A stretch of DNA of 64,000 nt from CAYVVT01 sp964454335 (GTDB lineage Bacteria; Fidelibacterota; UBA8477; JABMPR01). The stretch covers positions 228,448-292,447 of the forward strand of contig CAYVVT010000004.1 in assembly GCA_964454335.1 (NCBI GenBank). The letters run 5' to 3'. The position numbers and the translations under genes are program-made. This document shows, in pieces, positions 52,428 to 61,656 of the stretch (its first letter is position 1; each line of letters begins with the position of its first letter). Below the pieces are notes generated by a model. That model worked only from the letters and a program-made list of their open reading frames with translations, had not been told where the DNA came from and searched no databases.

Positions 52428-54077
52428 TTACAATTCTCTTTCGATGAGGATGAGATTCAGGCTGTATGGCTGACTGGCCACTCGAATACCATCTGTGGTT
52501 GAGAGTGTGTAGGGTGCTATTTGACTGTAGTCTGCGGGGCCACCCTGCTCCTGGCCGATCTCTGCGCCTTCACCGTTGATGAGAACGCGCCTGGAAAAGG
52601 GGTCACCGTCTTCGCTCAGGATCTCAAACCAGTAGTAGCTGGAGCCGGGTGATGCATCTTCCAGTTCGATCGATACGATCTCAGACCGAATAGATTCATT
52701 GATCAATATGACAACCAGTTCGCCGCTACTCCAGCTGGAAGCATAGCTGCGGATACCGGTGATATTGCTGCTGCTGGAAATAAAGGTGTCACCAAACAAC
52801 CGGGACAGATAATAGAATGCAAAATAGGCTGGAGCCGGCCGGCCTTCGGTAGCATTCGCCAGGTCATGTGCCAGAAGACCCAGGTCCTGGGACATGTCCT
52901 TGCCGTCCGACATGGCAAACATAGTCGCCATATCCCAGTTGTTCTCAATCAATTCGGCCAGGGCTTTGGCGTAGAACAGGACACCGGCATGGCTGCCGCT
53001 GATCCCATTCCCGGGATTGTTGAAATGATAGGAAGTCATGGCCAGGGAAAAGTCCTGGACAGAATACCCGGATCCTAGAATGGCCGTATGGTAAGCGTTC
53101 GTCAGAATCTCGATCTCGTCCGCTTCATCTAGGATCGCATTGATGTTGACCGCTGCACCAGATGAATTAAAGACATGTTGAATGGCCAGAAAATCCGCCC
53201 TCTCGGCGAAGCCGTCAACGGCCAGGCAGGATTCGGTCCAGCCGTCATCCCTGGCTACAGCTCCAACGTAGATCCGGGGATCCGCCTGGTTCATCGAGTC
53301 GGCAAAGGCGATGAAATCCTGAGCGTACTCCGCCGCTGTGATCTCCATGCAGGATCCGTCGGGAAGTTTTCGGGTGGGTGCATCCATGGACCATGACGCG
53401 TTGCCGATCTCCCAGAATTTGATGCCCAGGGCGCTTACGTTGTTGACTTCATGCACCCAATCGGCGGCATAATCAGCTGCCAGCCCCAGACGCTGTCCAG
53501 GACTGACTGCATCGGCGTAATTGCTCAGGGAGTAATTCACCTGCATGATAGCCTGATTGCCATTCTGCTGGACCAGGCTGTAGAAATCCAGCAGCGGGAT
53601 ATGTCCGCTAACCTGGTTATGTACCGGTGACAGGGCTTCCTCGAAACAGTTGATAATAAGATTTGAATCCAGGAAATCCGGGAATGTCGCGCTGTCCGTG
53701 GCATTCCAGAAATAAAGGTCTCCCTGTAAGCCGCCAGGGAAACGCAGTACCCGGGGAGCAAGATTCTGGTAATGCGTCATGACTGAATCCACCTGCACAG
53801 GGTTATTGCCTGCATCGTTGGACAGATTGAAGCCCAAAAGGGTACGGGGGATCTTTCTCAGGGGGATGTTCGGGCGGACAGTTACAGTAACTGAGGTCTC
53901 ACCCTGGGGCGCAGGTACCTCATTACTGGAGGTGAAGCCGGTGAAATCCCGAGCAGACCATTCTTCGGCAAAGACCTCCCGGGCAAACGGGTTATCATCA
54001 TCGAAGGGTTCGCCACAGGTCCACAGAAACAGGGAGAACAGGATCATCCCTGCGAAAAACTGATAATGCCACTTCAT
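52428..54077 (-). CDS. Clan-A glycosidase-like lipoprotein lacking both catalytic glutamates
   Basis: 549-residue lipoprotein (lipobox LFLWTCGEP). It resembles clan-A alpha-L-arabinofuranosidase-type proteins, with 'VLRFPGGLQGDLYFWN', 'IKFWEIGNASWSMD' and 'LAMTSYHFNNPGNGISG'. In active members the first has Glu after Gly-Asn (acid/base) and the second has TE(Y/W) (nucleophile). Here these positions are Ala227 and Ser349, 122 residues apart, as expected for the two catalytic residues. The fold seems kept and the chemistry lost, so it may bind a glycan rather than cut it. The C-terminus is a beta-sandwich. The ATG at 54077 has GGAG upstream. Confidence 0.75.
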   Translation of the reverse strand: MKWHYQFFAGMILFSLFLWTCGEPFDDDNPFAREVFAEEWSARDFTGFTSSNEVPAPQGETSVTVTVRPNIPLRKIPRTLLGFNLSNDAGNNPVQVDSVMTHYQNLAPRVLRFPGGLQGDLYFWNATDSATFPDFLDSNLIINCFEEALSPVHNQVSGHIPLLDFYSLVQQNGNQAIMQVNYSLSNYADAVSPGQRLGLAADYAADWVHEVNNVSALGIKFWEIGNASWSMDAPTRKLPDGSCMEITAAEYAQDFIAFADSMNQADPRIYVGAVARDDGWTESCLAVDGFAERADFLAIQHVFNSSGAAVNINAILDEADEIEILTNAYHTAILGSGYSVQDFSLAMTSYHFNNPGNGISGSHAGVLFYAKALAELIENNWDMATMFAMSDGKDMSQDLGLLAHDLANATEGRPAPAYFAFYYLSRLFGDTFISSSSNITGIRSYASSWSSGELVVILINESIRSEIVSIELEDASPGSSYYWFEILSEDGDPFSRRVLINGEGAEIGQEQGGPADYSQIAPYTLSTTDGIRVASQPYSLNLILIEREL

Positions 54078-54078
54078 C

Positions 54079-54584
54079 CTATGCTCCAAGATATTTTTCT
54101 GCTTGTTCCTTCACCAGCCCATGCACTCCCTGCCAGGCTGACCAGGTATAGCGGGCCCAGCTTCTGGCCATCTCAAGGTGGTCGTCCGGTGATCTGGTTG
54201 CGTGCAGATCCACGACGGTGAGCTCACCCATGTTTTCCGGAACCTCCAGCCATGATAATGCCTGTAAGTCATCGCCATGACTTTCATCACCCTGCGCAGC
54301 GCCTCCTGCTGCACATTCCTTTCAAAGATAAGGTAAAGGGCCGTGAGGTGCACATTGATGGATTGGATGGTCTGCGGGCTTTCTGCGCCAGGATGTTGGA
54401 CTGCATATGCGTTCGTCGAGTAATGATGCGCGCGCCAGTAATTGAGGTCTTCATATTCACGTGCCAGGATCTCACCGTACAGGCGCCAGCACCCAGGTGC
54501 TGAGGTCAGATAGTGATGCTGTGGACCATCCATTGCGGGAACGGCTGCTCCACAGCCAATACAGGCAACGATGTCGGCATTCAT
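54079..54584 (-). pseudogene. DUF5946 protein gene with single-base frameshift
   Basis: A DUF5946 gene read from ATG 54584 to TAG 54081-54079, with 506 bases (one short of a multiple of three). The N-terminus shows 'CIGCGAAVPAMDGPQHHYLTS' and 'PGCWRLYGEILAREYED'. After 'RRVMK' the frame shifts; the other frame continues with 'SHGDDLQALSWLEVPENMGEL', 'TVVDLHATRSPDDHLEMA' and 'YTWSAWQGVHGLVKEQ'. A missing A in the AAA at 54284-54282 restores one frame. It may be a pseudogene, a slippage site or a sequencing error. The family is of unknown function. Confidence 0.85.
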
Positions 54585-54597
54585 CTGTTCGGTCCGC

Positions 54598-55407
54598 TTA
54601 ATTGTCCTTCTCGATAGCCTTGCGGGCAATGCTATCCACCAATCCCGGGGCGATGAGTTTGAGCCACTGTCCGATCTTCGAACGGGTGCTCATGAGCAAT
54701 TCGCGTTTCCGCTTTGCCGCGGCAGCCAGGATCAGGCGGCTGCATTCTTCTGCCGTCATCACCTTGCTTTCCTGGATCGGACTCTCCCCCAGTGGTTTTC
54801 CGTCACTGTCGAAGGCATTCCGGCGCAGTTCAGTCGCTACGTAATCCGGGAAGATCATGCTGACACTGACGCCATGGTCTTTAAGCTCGATTCGCAGGGT
54901 GTCGAAGAATCCTACCATGGCGTGTTTGCTGGCGGCATAACCACTGCGTGTTGGAACCCCATTCTTGCCCGTGAGGCTGGAGAGTCCCACAATGCGCCCC
55001 TTCGATTTCTTGAGATGTGGAAGGGCATAATGGGTGCAATAAACACTGCCCAGGTAATTGATCTGCATGAGGCGTTCAAAAATGCTCAGGTCCTGGATCT
55101 CATCGAAATAGCTCCACATGCTGACACCCGCGTTATTTACCAGCATATCCAGCCGGCCGAATGCCGTAACTGTCTGCTCAACCAGGTTCCGACAGTCCAT
55201 CTCTCTGGCCACGTCCACTGCTACAACTACGGGGTCCGGGCCAATACCGGTACATTCCTCGGCTAATGAGTTAAGCTTTGTCTGATCAAGGTCAGCCAGT
55301 CCCAGCAAAGCGCCTTCCCCAGCCAGTTGCAGGGCCATGGCACGCCCGATACCGTTGGCGGCACCGGTAATGATCACCGCTTTATCCTTGAAAACTGACT
55401 TAATCAT
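54598..55407 (-). CDS. Short-chain dehydrogenase/reductase
   Basis: 269-residue classical SDR. The Rossmann motif is 'VIITGAANGIGRAMAL' (TGxxxGxG), 'NNAGVSMW' is the NNAG motif, the catalytic Ser is in 'IVGLSSLTGKNG', and the YxxxK motif is 'SGYAASKHAMVGF'. The C-terminus carries a hydrophobic segment. The substrate is unknown. It is 13 nt before the broken DUF5946 gene. Confidence 0.9.
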   Translation of the reverse strand: MIKSVFKDKAVIITGAANGIGRAMALQLAGEGALLGLADLDQTKLNSLAEECTGIGPDPVVVAVDVAREMDCRNLVEQTVTAFGRLDMLVNNAGVSMWSYFDEIQDLSIFERLMQINYLGSVYCTHYALPHLKKSKGRIVGLSSLTGKNGVPTRSGYAASKHAMVGFFDTLRIELKDHGVSVSMIFPDYVATELRRNAFDSDGKPLGESPIQESKVMTAEECSRLILAAAAKRKRELLMSTRSKIGQWLKLIAPGLVDSIARKAIEKDN

Positions 55408-55415
55408 GACTGATC

Positions 55416-56552
55416 CTATCCATTAGACTCTGTAATGACATATTTGATCCCACGGTCTGCAAGGTAGCCCATGATCCTGTCAAAGCACCCGGTGTTGGCA
55501 CCAACATATTCCGGCGGGCTGATACCCTTGCGGTGAAAGCTCCCGTCGAGCACCAGGTTTGCAATGGCGGTACAGGCAAACCCCGTGGTACGGGCCATTG
55601 ATGAGAAACCGCTGTCTGCATCAAAGTGGTCTACCATGTCGTAGCGATAATTCTTTGGTGTTCCGTCTTCCGTGCCCTGCACCTGGATCTGCATGACGGT
55701 GAATTCCTCTTCATCTTCTTCAAGTTTCCACAGAGGGAACAAGAGTTTGGTGGTGAGATCTATTGGTTTCACCAGATGATCTCCCACCTGAATAGCCTCA
55801 TCGCTGAAAAAACCCGTTTCCCGCAGGGCTTTCATCAAGGTGATATGTCCAGGGAAGCGCAGGGTCTTCTCTTTCATGTTGGGAATGTCCATGGTGTCCA
55901 GCAGGCTGCGCAGGCCATCAGTATTAAAGGCTTCCAGTGTTCCCACACCGGGAAAGTCGATGAGCTCCGGATCGCTGAGTGCCGGGGCAGTGACCATTCT
56001 ACCGTCCACCCGGTACCTGGCCGGCCGTGTGTACTCCTCAATGATGTCGATGGGTGAGAAGGGTGCTTTGTATTCGTATGGCCGGGTACGGATCTTGGGG
56101 AGACCTCCTACGAAACACATGAAGTCCTGTATGTCCATCATGTTGTTGTGATAACCGAGGATCACATTGCTCATTCCCGGCGCGACACCGGCATCCGTCA
56201 CGGCTACGACCTCATTCTGCCGGGCGAGATCGTCCATGGAAAATGGATCTTCCGGGAAAAAGGATATATCGACGATATTCTTCCCCGCTTCGATCACTGA
56301 TCTGAGTGTCCTGGCACCCATGAATCCCGGAACTGCACCGATGACCAGATCGGCATCAGCGATGACCTCCAGAACGCTTTCCTTCTCAGAAAGGTCGGCG
56401 ACCCGGGTCCGGATATCTGTATCTTCGAATTTCTTAAGGACATCGGGATCCCTGTCAACAGCAGTCACTTCGTACTGTCCGGCCAGATCGACACACATGG
56501 CATATCCCACCATACCACTACCCAACACTGTGATTCGCGAAGCCATCGTCAT
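55416..56552 (-). CDS. Saccharopine dehydrogenase-like NAD(P)-binding enzyme
   Basis: 378-residue enzyme of the saccharopine/homospermidine/lysine dehydrogenase-like group. The NAD(P) motif is 'ITVLGSGMVGYAMCVDLA' (GxGxxG), followed by 'LVIGAVPGFMG' and 'VTDAGVAPGMSNVILGY', with a C-terminal catalytic domain ('FPGHITLMKALRETGFF'). The reaction is probably oxidation of an amino acid such as lysine or a similar compound. The next gene upstream is the DDAH-type gene. Confidence 0.88.
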   Translation of the reverse strand: MTMASRITVLGSGMVGYAMCVDLAGQYEVTAVDRDPDVLKKFEDTDIRTRVADLSEKESVLEVIADADLVIGAVPGFMGARTLRSVIEAGKNIVDISFFPEDPFSMDDLARQNEVVAVTDAGVAPGMSNVILGYHNNMMDIQDFMCFVGGLPKIRTRPYEYKAPFSPIDIIEEYTRPARYRVDGRMVTAPALSDPELIDFPGVGTLEAFNTDGLRSLLDTMDIPNMKEKTLRFPGHITLMKALRETGFFSDEAIQVGDHLVKPIDLTTKLLFPLWKLEEDEEEFTVMQIQVQGTEDGTPKNYRYDMVDHFDADSGFSSMARTTGFACTAIANLVLDGSFHRKGISPPEYVGANTGCFDRIMGYLADRGIKYVITESNG

Positions 56553-56651
56553 CCTTTCTCAGAATACATCCTCTCGTATCAGTATCATTTTATCGGGGTC
56601 AAATATGATTATCCGCGGCAGGACCACCAACACCTTGCTATGTGCCTGCTC

Positions 56652-57425
56652 TTAAAATCGTAACGACAGGCAACTGAGACCACCATCGAGTTTCTGGAAC
56701 TCACTCATGTCCAGCTCGATGATGTTCGTAAACTGCTCTGCCAGCAGGGCCTTGGTGACGGGAAAGCCACTGGCGATCAAAACCTTGCCGTTAACCAACA
56801 GTGCGTTGGCGGCATAGCTTTCATCAGGCGGCACCTGGATGCTTCTAAAAGCTCTGAAGCTTTCATGCTCGATCAGTTCACCAGCCAGCAGCAACAACCC
56901 ACCTCCCAGGTTGGCGGCGCCGGATTTCAGGTGCAGGAAATCTGAGAGGGCCACCTCACTGCAACTGAAATCCCATTCATCCAGGATGTTAACCAGCTGT
57001 TCTATCCCTTCCCGGTTGGTGCGTGCCGATCGGCCGACAAAGAACTCTTCGTCCATCATCAGGACGTCTCCGGCATCAAGGGTCGCGGGAGCTTCCAGCT
57101 CAAAAACCTGCGAAAATCTCTCCTGCAGACTGGTCCGCATATGTCCTACCTCCCCTCTTCTTGAGGGGGCACCAGGGCGTGTCAGAATTGCACCGCGTGT
57201 GGTGCACAGGGCGACATCTTCCACGAAGACCGAATCTGGATAGTCCTCCAGGGCTGGCAGGATCGTGATCTGTAAACCACAGTCTTTCAGGACTGTGATG
57301 TATTCCTGGTGTTGTGCCCGGGCAAGATCCAGATCAGGGGGACCGAGTCCCGAACTGGTCAGTCCGTCTACTAGGCTGTTGGCTGGTTCCCTTACGATGG
57401 CATGCTGGAAGATGGGTGAGGCCAT
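56652..57425 (-). CDS. Dimethylarginine dimethylaminohydrolase (DDAH)-like amidinotransferase-fold enzyme
   Basis: 257-residue DDAH/arginine deiminase-type enzyme. The catalytic parts are 'DSVFVEDVALCT' (Glu-Asp), His in 'SDFLHLKSGAANLG', and Cys in the C-terminal 'LDGGLSCLSLRF'. This matches DDAH, which hydrolyses methylated arginines to citrulline and amines, though amidinotransferase-like activity is possible. It is co-directional with the saccharopine dehydrogenase-like gene, suggesting use of arginine-derived compounds (inference). Confidence 0.9.
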   Translation of the reverse strand: MASPIFQHAIVREPANSLVDGLTSSGLGPPDLDLARAQHQEYITVLKDCGLQITILPALEDYPDSVFVEDVALCTTRGAILTRPGAPSRRGEVGHMRTSLQERFSQVFELEAPATLDAGDVLMMDEEFFVGRSARTNREGIEQLVNILDEWDFSCSEVALSDFLHLKSGAANLGGGLLLLAGELIEHESFRAFRSIQVPPDESYAANALLVNGKVLIASGFPVTKALLAEQFTNIIELDMSEFQKLDGGLSCLSLRF

Positions 57426-58088
57426 CTAATCGGTCATGTAAGGCAGAAGCAGATCACGCCATTTCAGATAACCCGCACCGGTGAGATGCAGGCCGTCATT
57501 CGTGTATTCCGGATTCAGCTTGCCGCCCCCTGCCAGGAATTCAGAATAGAGGTCGATAAAGATGCAGTCATTCTGGGTGGCAAGTCTCCGTAGGTGCCAA
57601 TTCAACTGAGAGACCTCGGCAGATTTATTTGTGTGGTTGGAGAATTTTCCCATGTCTGGATTCACCGGCAGAACACTCTGGATGAAGCATCTTGTCCCGG
57701 GTGAATCGATACGGATGACCTGTATGATCTTTGTGTAGTTCTGGACGATCTCGATGACACTGGCGCCATTGGCGAGATCGTTGATACCGATCATGATGAA
57801 GATCTTGGCCGGTTTGTGCTTTACAATGACGTCGAGCCTGGCCAGCACACCCTCGGTAACATCGGCGCTGATACCGCGATTCTTAACAGAGGCATTGTTG
57901 AACAGCTCAGACCAATTACCGCCGTCTGTGATGCTGTTGCCCAGAAAAATAATGTCAGCGGTATCACCCGGCAGCAGTTCGAACAGGCTGGCACGCTGCT
58001 CATGATATACCGATTGACCCAGTATCATCACCGGACACAGGATCAGGATCATTCCGATTGTTACGATCATCCTCTTGCTCAGCATCAT
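57426..58088 (-). CDS. SGNH/GDSL hydrolase, secreted
   Basis: 220-residue SGNH hydrolase with a hydrophobic signal peptide. Block I is 'IIFLGNSITDGGNW' with the catalytic Ser, block III 'IMIGINDLANG' with Asn, and block V 'NDGLHLTGAGYLKW' with Asp and His. The substrate is probably an acyl or acetyl ester of a glycan. It ends one base before the DDAH gene start and overlaps the SDR gene by 4 nt. Confidence 0.9.
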   Translation of the reverse strand: MMLSKRMIVTIGMILILCPVMILGQSVYHEQRASLFELLPGDTADIIFLGNSITDGGNWSELFNNASVKNRGISADVTEGVLARLDVIVKHKPAKIFIMIGINDLANGASVIEIVQNYTKIIQVIRIDSPGTRCFIQSVLPVNPDMGKFSNHTNKSAEVSQLNWHLRRLATQNDCIFIDLYSEFLAGGGKLNPEYTNDGLHLTGAGYLKWRDLLLPYMTD

Positions 58089-58891
58089 CTACCAATCCCC
58101 TCTGGAAAAATATCTCGCCGGAGTATCCGTGACGTCAGTAGGCGCCAGATGATCTTTGCTGTTGAAAGCCAGGTGATCCGGCGGCCATGGCGATAGTTTA
58201 AAAGTATTTTATTTACCATCCAGGGTACAACTGTTTCCGGCAGGTCCGCAAAAATATTGAAAATCCGCTTGGCGCGTTCCCATTCATCCGGACGGCCTTC
58301 GTACTGGATCGTGATCAGGTCAGTGATGACCATCCCCGGTCGCAATCCGCCGATCTGGATCGGGCTCGTTCTGAATTCCTGTATCATGGCATCGGTAAGA
58401 TAACTCAATGCATATTTTGTACTGCCGTATAAAGCCAGTCCTTCGACGTGACGTCCGTCGCTGCCCAGCCCCTCCATGTTGTAGATCGCACCGGAACCCT
58501 GTTCGAGCATCCCTGCGCTGGCCACCCGGGCACCATTGAGGACACCTACCAGGTTTGTATTCAGCACCTGCTCGATCAATTCCGGCTCAAGATCGTTGAT
58601 GGCCATTTGCGGGTGGGCGATACCGGCGTTGTTGATCCAGATGTCCACTTCACCGAAGATCCTGATGGCTTCATCCCAAAGGGCCTGCACCTGGTTGAAT
58701 TCGCGAACGTCACAGGCCAGGCCATGAACCTGCGCTTCAGTGGTCAGGCTGCTCAATGATAGAACCACCTGTTCTACATCTGCGGCTTTCCGCCCAGAGA
58801 CCAGCACCTGGCAGTCAGCCTTTATGAATTCCTGTGCCATGGCCAGTCCCAGACCCCGCGTACTGCCAGTGATGACGATAGACCGGCTCAT
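58085..58891 (-). CDS. Short-chain dehydrogenase/reductase
   Basis: 268-residue SDR. It has 'SIVITGSTRGLGLAMAQEF' (TGxxxGxG), 'INNAGIAHPQM' and 'GLALYGSTKYALSYLTDAM' (YxxxK). The C-terminal 60 residues are more basic than usual. The start ATG at 58891 overlaps the stop of the RibD-C gene as ATGA. The substrate is unknown. Confidence 0.88.
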   Translation of the reverse strand: MSRSIVITGSTRGLGLAMAQEFIKADCQVLVSGRKAADVEQVVLSLSSLTTEAQVHGLACDVREFNQVQALWDEAIRIFGEVDIWINNAGIAHPQMAINDLEPELIEQVLNTNLVGVLNGARVASAGMLEQGSGAIYNMEGLGSDGRHVEGLALYGSTKYALSYLTDAMIQEFRTSPIQIGGLRPGMVITDLITIQYEGRPDEWERAKRIFNIFADLPETVVPWMVNKILLNYRHGRRITWLSTAKIIWRLLTSRILRRDIFPEGIGR

Positions 58892-59583
58892 GTGTCTTCC
58901 CGGTGAGCATCCTCTGGTGCTGTGACAGTATAGCGCAACCACAGTTTGTTACCGGGCAGGGTTTCCATTAGACTTAGCTTTAACCGGTCAAAGATGTGTT
59001 CATGGTCGGGACTTGGGCGGTAAAAGCTGCGGGCGCTCTCATTTCCAACCAGGACCGGGTGTACGAGCAGGCTGAGCTCATCCACCAGGTTCAGATCGAA
59101 CAGAATTGTACTTAAGGTGCCTCCGCTATCCAACAGAACTGCCCTGGCTGAATACTCCTCTGCAAACATTCTCACGGCGGCTTTGAGATCGACCTTGTCC
59201 CCGGGACTCGTCCAGCTTGTCACGGACTGGCTCTTCAGATATTCAAAATAGCTGTGGGGAGTACTTTCACTGCAAAGAGCCAGGTAGTTGTTCCAGAATG
59301 GAGCTTTACGCAGGGCTGGCCACGAATGTACCCGGCCCTGTGAATCAACGATAGCAAGCGTCGTTTGAGATGTCGATTCCTCCGCTTCACCCTGTTCTTC
59401 ATCTGCCGGTGATGCCAGTATGGTCTCGCTGCCGACCAGATGGATATCCACCGGCCAATGCTGGGCCAACAAATAAAAAAGCCCGATATCAGCTTCAAAG
59501 CCTTCGGTCTTTCCATCCAGGCTCACAGCCTGATGGACGATCACTTTCGGATGGGGGGCGCCAGACTGCTCAATTCCTGCCAT
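58888..59583 (-). CDS. RibD C-terminal/dihydrofolate reductase-like protein
   Basis: 231-residue protein of the RibD_C/DHFR-like fold. It begins 'PKVIVHQAVSLDGKTEGFEADIG' and contains 'DIHLVGSETILAS' and the NADP-binding 'ARAVLLDSGGTLSTIL'. The family includes the reductase half of riboflavin biosynthesis RibD, but stand-alone copies have varied roles. It is coupled to the following SDR gene by ATGA, which makes a shared pathway likely (inference). Confidence 0.85.
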   Translation of the reverse strand: MAGIEQSGAPHPKVIVHQAVSLDGKTEGFEADIGLFYLLAQHWPVDIHLVGSETILASPADEEQGEAEESTSQTTLAIVDSQGRVHSWPALRKAPFWNNYLALCSESTPHSYFEYLKSQSVTSWTSPGDKVDLKAAVRMFAEEYSARAVLLDSGGTLSTILFDLNLVDELSLLVHPVLVGNESARSFYRPSPDHEHIFDRLKLSLMETLPGNKLWLRYTVTAPEDAHREDT

Positions 59584-59713
59584 TTTTATACAAAATCCCT
59601 GATATCCCTAAGGTATTCCGCACCCTGTATTGTCCAACTTTCTCGAGAACGAAAAGGACCCGCCGGGAATTATCTATACACTGTGAGTTCTTGAGTGGAA
59701 AATACAGGTCTGG

Positions 59714-60766
59714 TCAATCGATAAGGAACCTGGCCTGATCGATAAGTTCACGGTATTCGCTGGTGGGTTGGATCTCGAAGGCAAGTTGTGCTTCGAGAAT
59801 GGCCAGCCGTGGTTTTTCCTGCAGCAGATAGATACGCGCCATGTTCGCATGGCTGACGTGGTCGTCCTTGTCCAGCAACAGGGCCCTGTCGCAGGCCTGC
59901 CTGGCAGCGTCAAGCCAGGAGATACTTTCCATGGTTGCCAGTTCCAGATAGATGTCCTGCAGGCGGTGCTGTCCCACCAGGTCATTTGGAAATTCCTTGG
60001 TGTAGCGCTGATAGGCCTTTATGACGGTCTGGTAATTCGAGTCTGCCGCCATGAAGTCCAGGTAATGATCCCAGAGCATGCGATCCTTGGATGACAGGCG
60101 GATGGCAAGAGCATAATTATCCAGAATGGCTTCCCGAACCGTACCGGTCTTCTGCTGGACATAGGCCAGGGCACCATATGCCGGACCATCCATGGGAAAA
60201 TCCTCTATGGCTTGCTCGAGGATCTCAATTGCTTCGCCAGTTCGTTCCATTTCCCCCAGGGTTATTCCTCTGTTCACCATGGCCAGATAGCTCACGGGAT
60301 TAATCTGCATGGCCTGCTCAAAGTGGTTCAGAGCCCGGTCGCGCAGCTCTTTCTCCCTGAGTATGATACCCATGCTTATCTGGACCTCTTCGTAATCGGG
60401 ATTGTATCTCAAGGCCTGCAGATAGTAGCGGTAAGCCTCTTCGTCACTGCCTTTAAGGTGGTGGATCTCTCCAATATAGCGTGTGATGAGGGCGCTGTCA
60501 GCGCCGGCATCCAACCCGCGTTTTAACTGATTGATGGCTTCTATGAAATTGTCGTCCTCGAAGAAAAGACGCGCCGCAAAGAGGTAGGCGTCAGTGTAGG
60601 TAGGGGTGCTGCGTTGGATCTGGATAAGGTGATCCAGGGCTCTCTGGCGGGAGCCGAGCTCTGCCTCTGTTTCCGCTCTTGAGTAGAGCAGGTCGGGGTC
60701 TTCGGTACAGCCGAAGATCAACAACAGTCCCATAATGATCTGAAGGGGAAAGATCCGCACCCGCAT
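59714..60766 (-). CDS. TPR-repeat lipoprotein
   Basis: 350-residue lipoprotein (lipobox LLLIFGCTED) with about eight TPR-like helical pairs, for example 'GDEEAYRYYLQALRYNPDY'-style and 'RALNHFEQAMQINPVSYLA'. It is probably a periplasmic scaffold for protein-protein contacts. No enzymatic motif is present. No clear terminator lies downstream. Confidence 0.85.
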   Translation of the reverse strand: MRVRIFPLQIIMGLLLIFGCTEDPDLLYSRAETEAELGSRQRALDHLIQIQRSTPTYTDAYLFAARLFFEDDNFIEAINQLKRGLDAGADSALITRYIGEIHHLKGSDEEAYRYYLQALRYNPDYEEVQISMGIILREKELRDRALNHFEQAMQINPVSYLAMVNRGITLGEMERTGEAIEILEQAIEDFPMDGPAYGALAYVQQKTGTVREAILDNYALAIRLSSKDRMLWDHYLDFMAADSNYQTVIKAYQRYTKEFPNDLVGQHRLQDIYLELATMESISWLDAARQACDRALLLDKDDHVSHANMARIYLLQEKPRLAILEAQLAFEIQPTSEYRELIDQARFLID

Positions 60767-60833
60767 TTACCTGTTCCTATACCTGTTTAGAAAAAAGGTA
60801 ATTCCGGGGCTATGCCCGGCAAGCGTTATTTGG

Positions 60834-61568
60834 TCAGGGTTTGGGCTCACAGCAGGGGGGATGATCGCCCTCGCTTTGCATATGCATCTGCCTGGTCATG
60901 TCCGAAGGAGGACTCAGCAATGGTATACCGAGACCTAAACCCCTGAAAATGAACAACACGGCAATAAGGGCTGCCCCCACAGGTAACAAACGATTTATAT
61001 GTCGCCGGATCCTCAGTCCAATGAAATTTCCCAGGAATGACATGGCCAACAAGACTGGAATGGTCCCCAGGCCAAAGAGCAGCATGTAGCTCACGCCAGG
61101 TAATATCCCTCCCGCAGCAAGGGAGCCGGCCAGGGCCATGTACACCAGACCACAGGGCAGGAAGCCGTTCAGCAGACCAATGACCAGCAAAGAAGAGTAT
61201 GTATTGCGCCCAAAGAACCGCCCAAACAGGTCTTTCAGCTTCTGGGTCAACCGACCGTAGCTGTCGGCAGGATAGAAGCGCTGCATAAAGGCGGAAGGCA
61301 GGATGACAGCCAGGAGAATGAGAACCCCCAGGGCAATGGAGACCGGTTGCTGGAAGCCGGTGAGCGATATGGTCTCACCGATGAGACCCATGACGAGGCC
61401 CATGAAGCCATAGGTGATCGTACGTCCTGTATTGTAGAGCAGGCGGCTGATCAATAGTCTCATCTTATTGTCTTGTGCTCCGGGTAGGGCCAGAACGATG
61501 GGGCCGCACATCCCGACACAGTGCAGGCTTCCGGCAAAACCAATTAGAAATCCCGTCCAGATCAACAT
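60834..61568 (-). CDS. TauE/SafE-like membrane protein beside cbb3 genes
   Basis: 244-residue integral membrane protein of the sulfite-exporter TauE/SafE or UreH-type group. Its N-terminus 'GFAGSLHCVGMCGPIVLALPG' has the HCxGMCG motif seen in proteins encoded beside ccoGH, which may help copper delivery to cbb3 oxidase. It has about six membrane helices. The start ATG 61568 gives a typical N-terminus. A short His/Cys-containing tail (residues about 225-244) ends in 'HPPCCEPKP'. Confidence 0.88.
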   Translation of the reverse strand: MLIWTGFLIGFAGSLHCVGMCGPIVLALPGAQDNKMRLLISRLLYNTGRTITYGFMGLVMGLIGETISLTGFQQPVSIALGVLILLAVILPSAFMQRFYPADSYGRLTQKLKDLFGRFFGRNTYSSLLVIGLLNGFLPCGLVYMALAGSLAAGGILPGVSYMLLFGLGTIPVLLAMSFLGNFIGLRIRRHINRLLPVGAALIAVLFIFRGLGLGIPLLSPPSDMTRQMHMQSEGDHPPCCEPKP

Positions 61569-61656
61569 CCTGTTGCACTTCCTTTCATTTCCGGGGCGCT
61601 CTGCCACTCAAGCTTTGATCTATCGATACGACACCTTCTGGACCACCTCATGCTTT

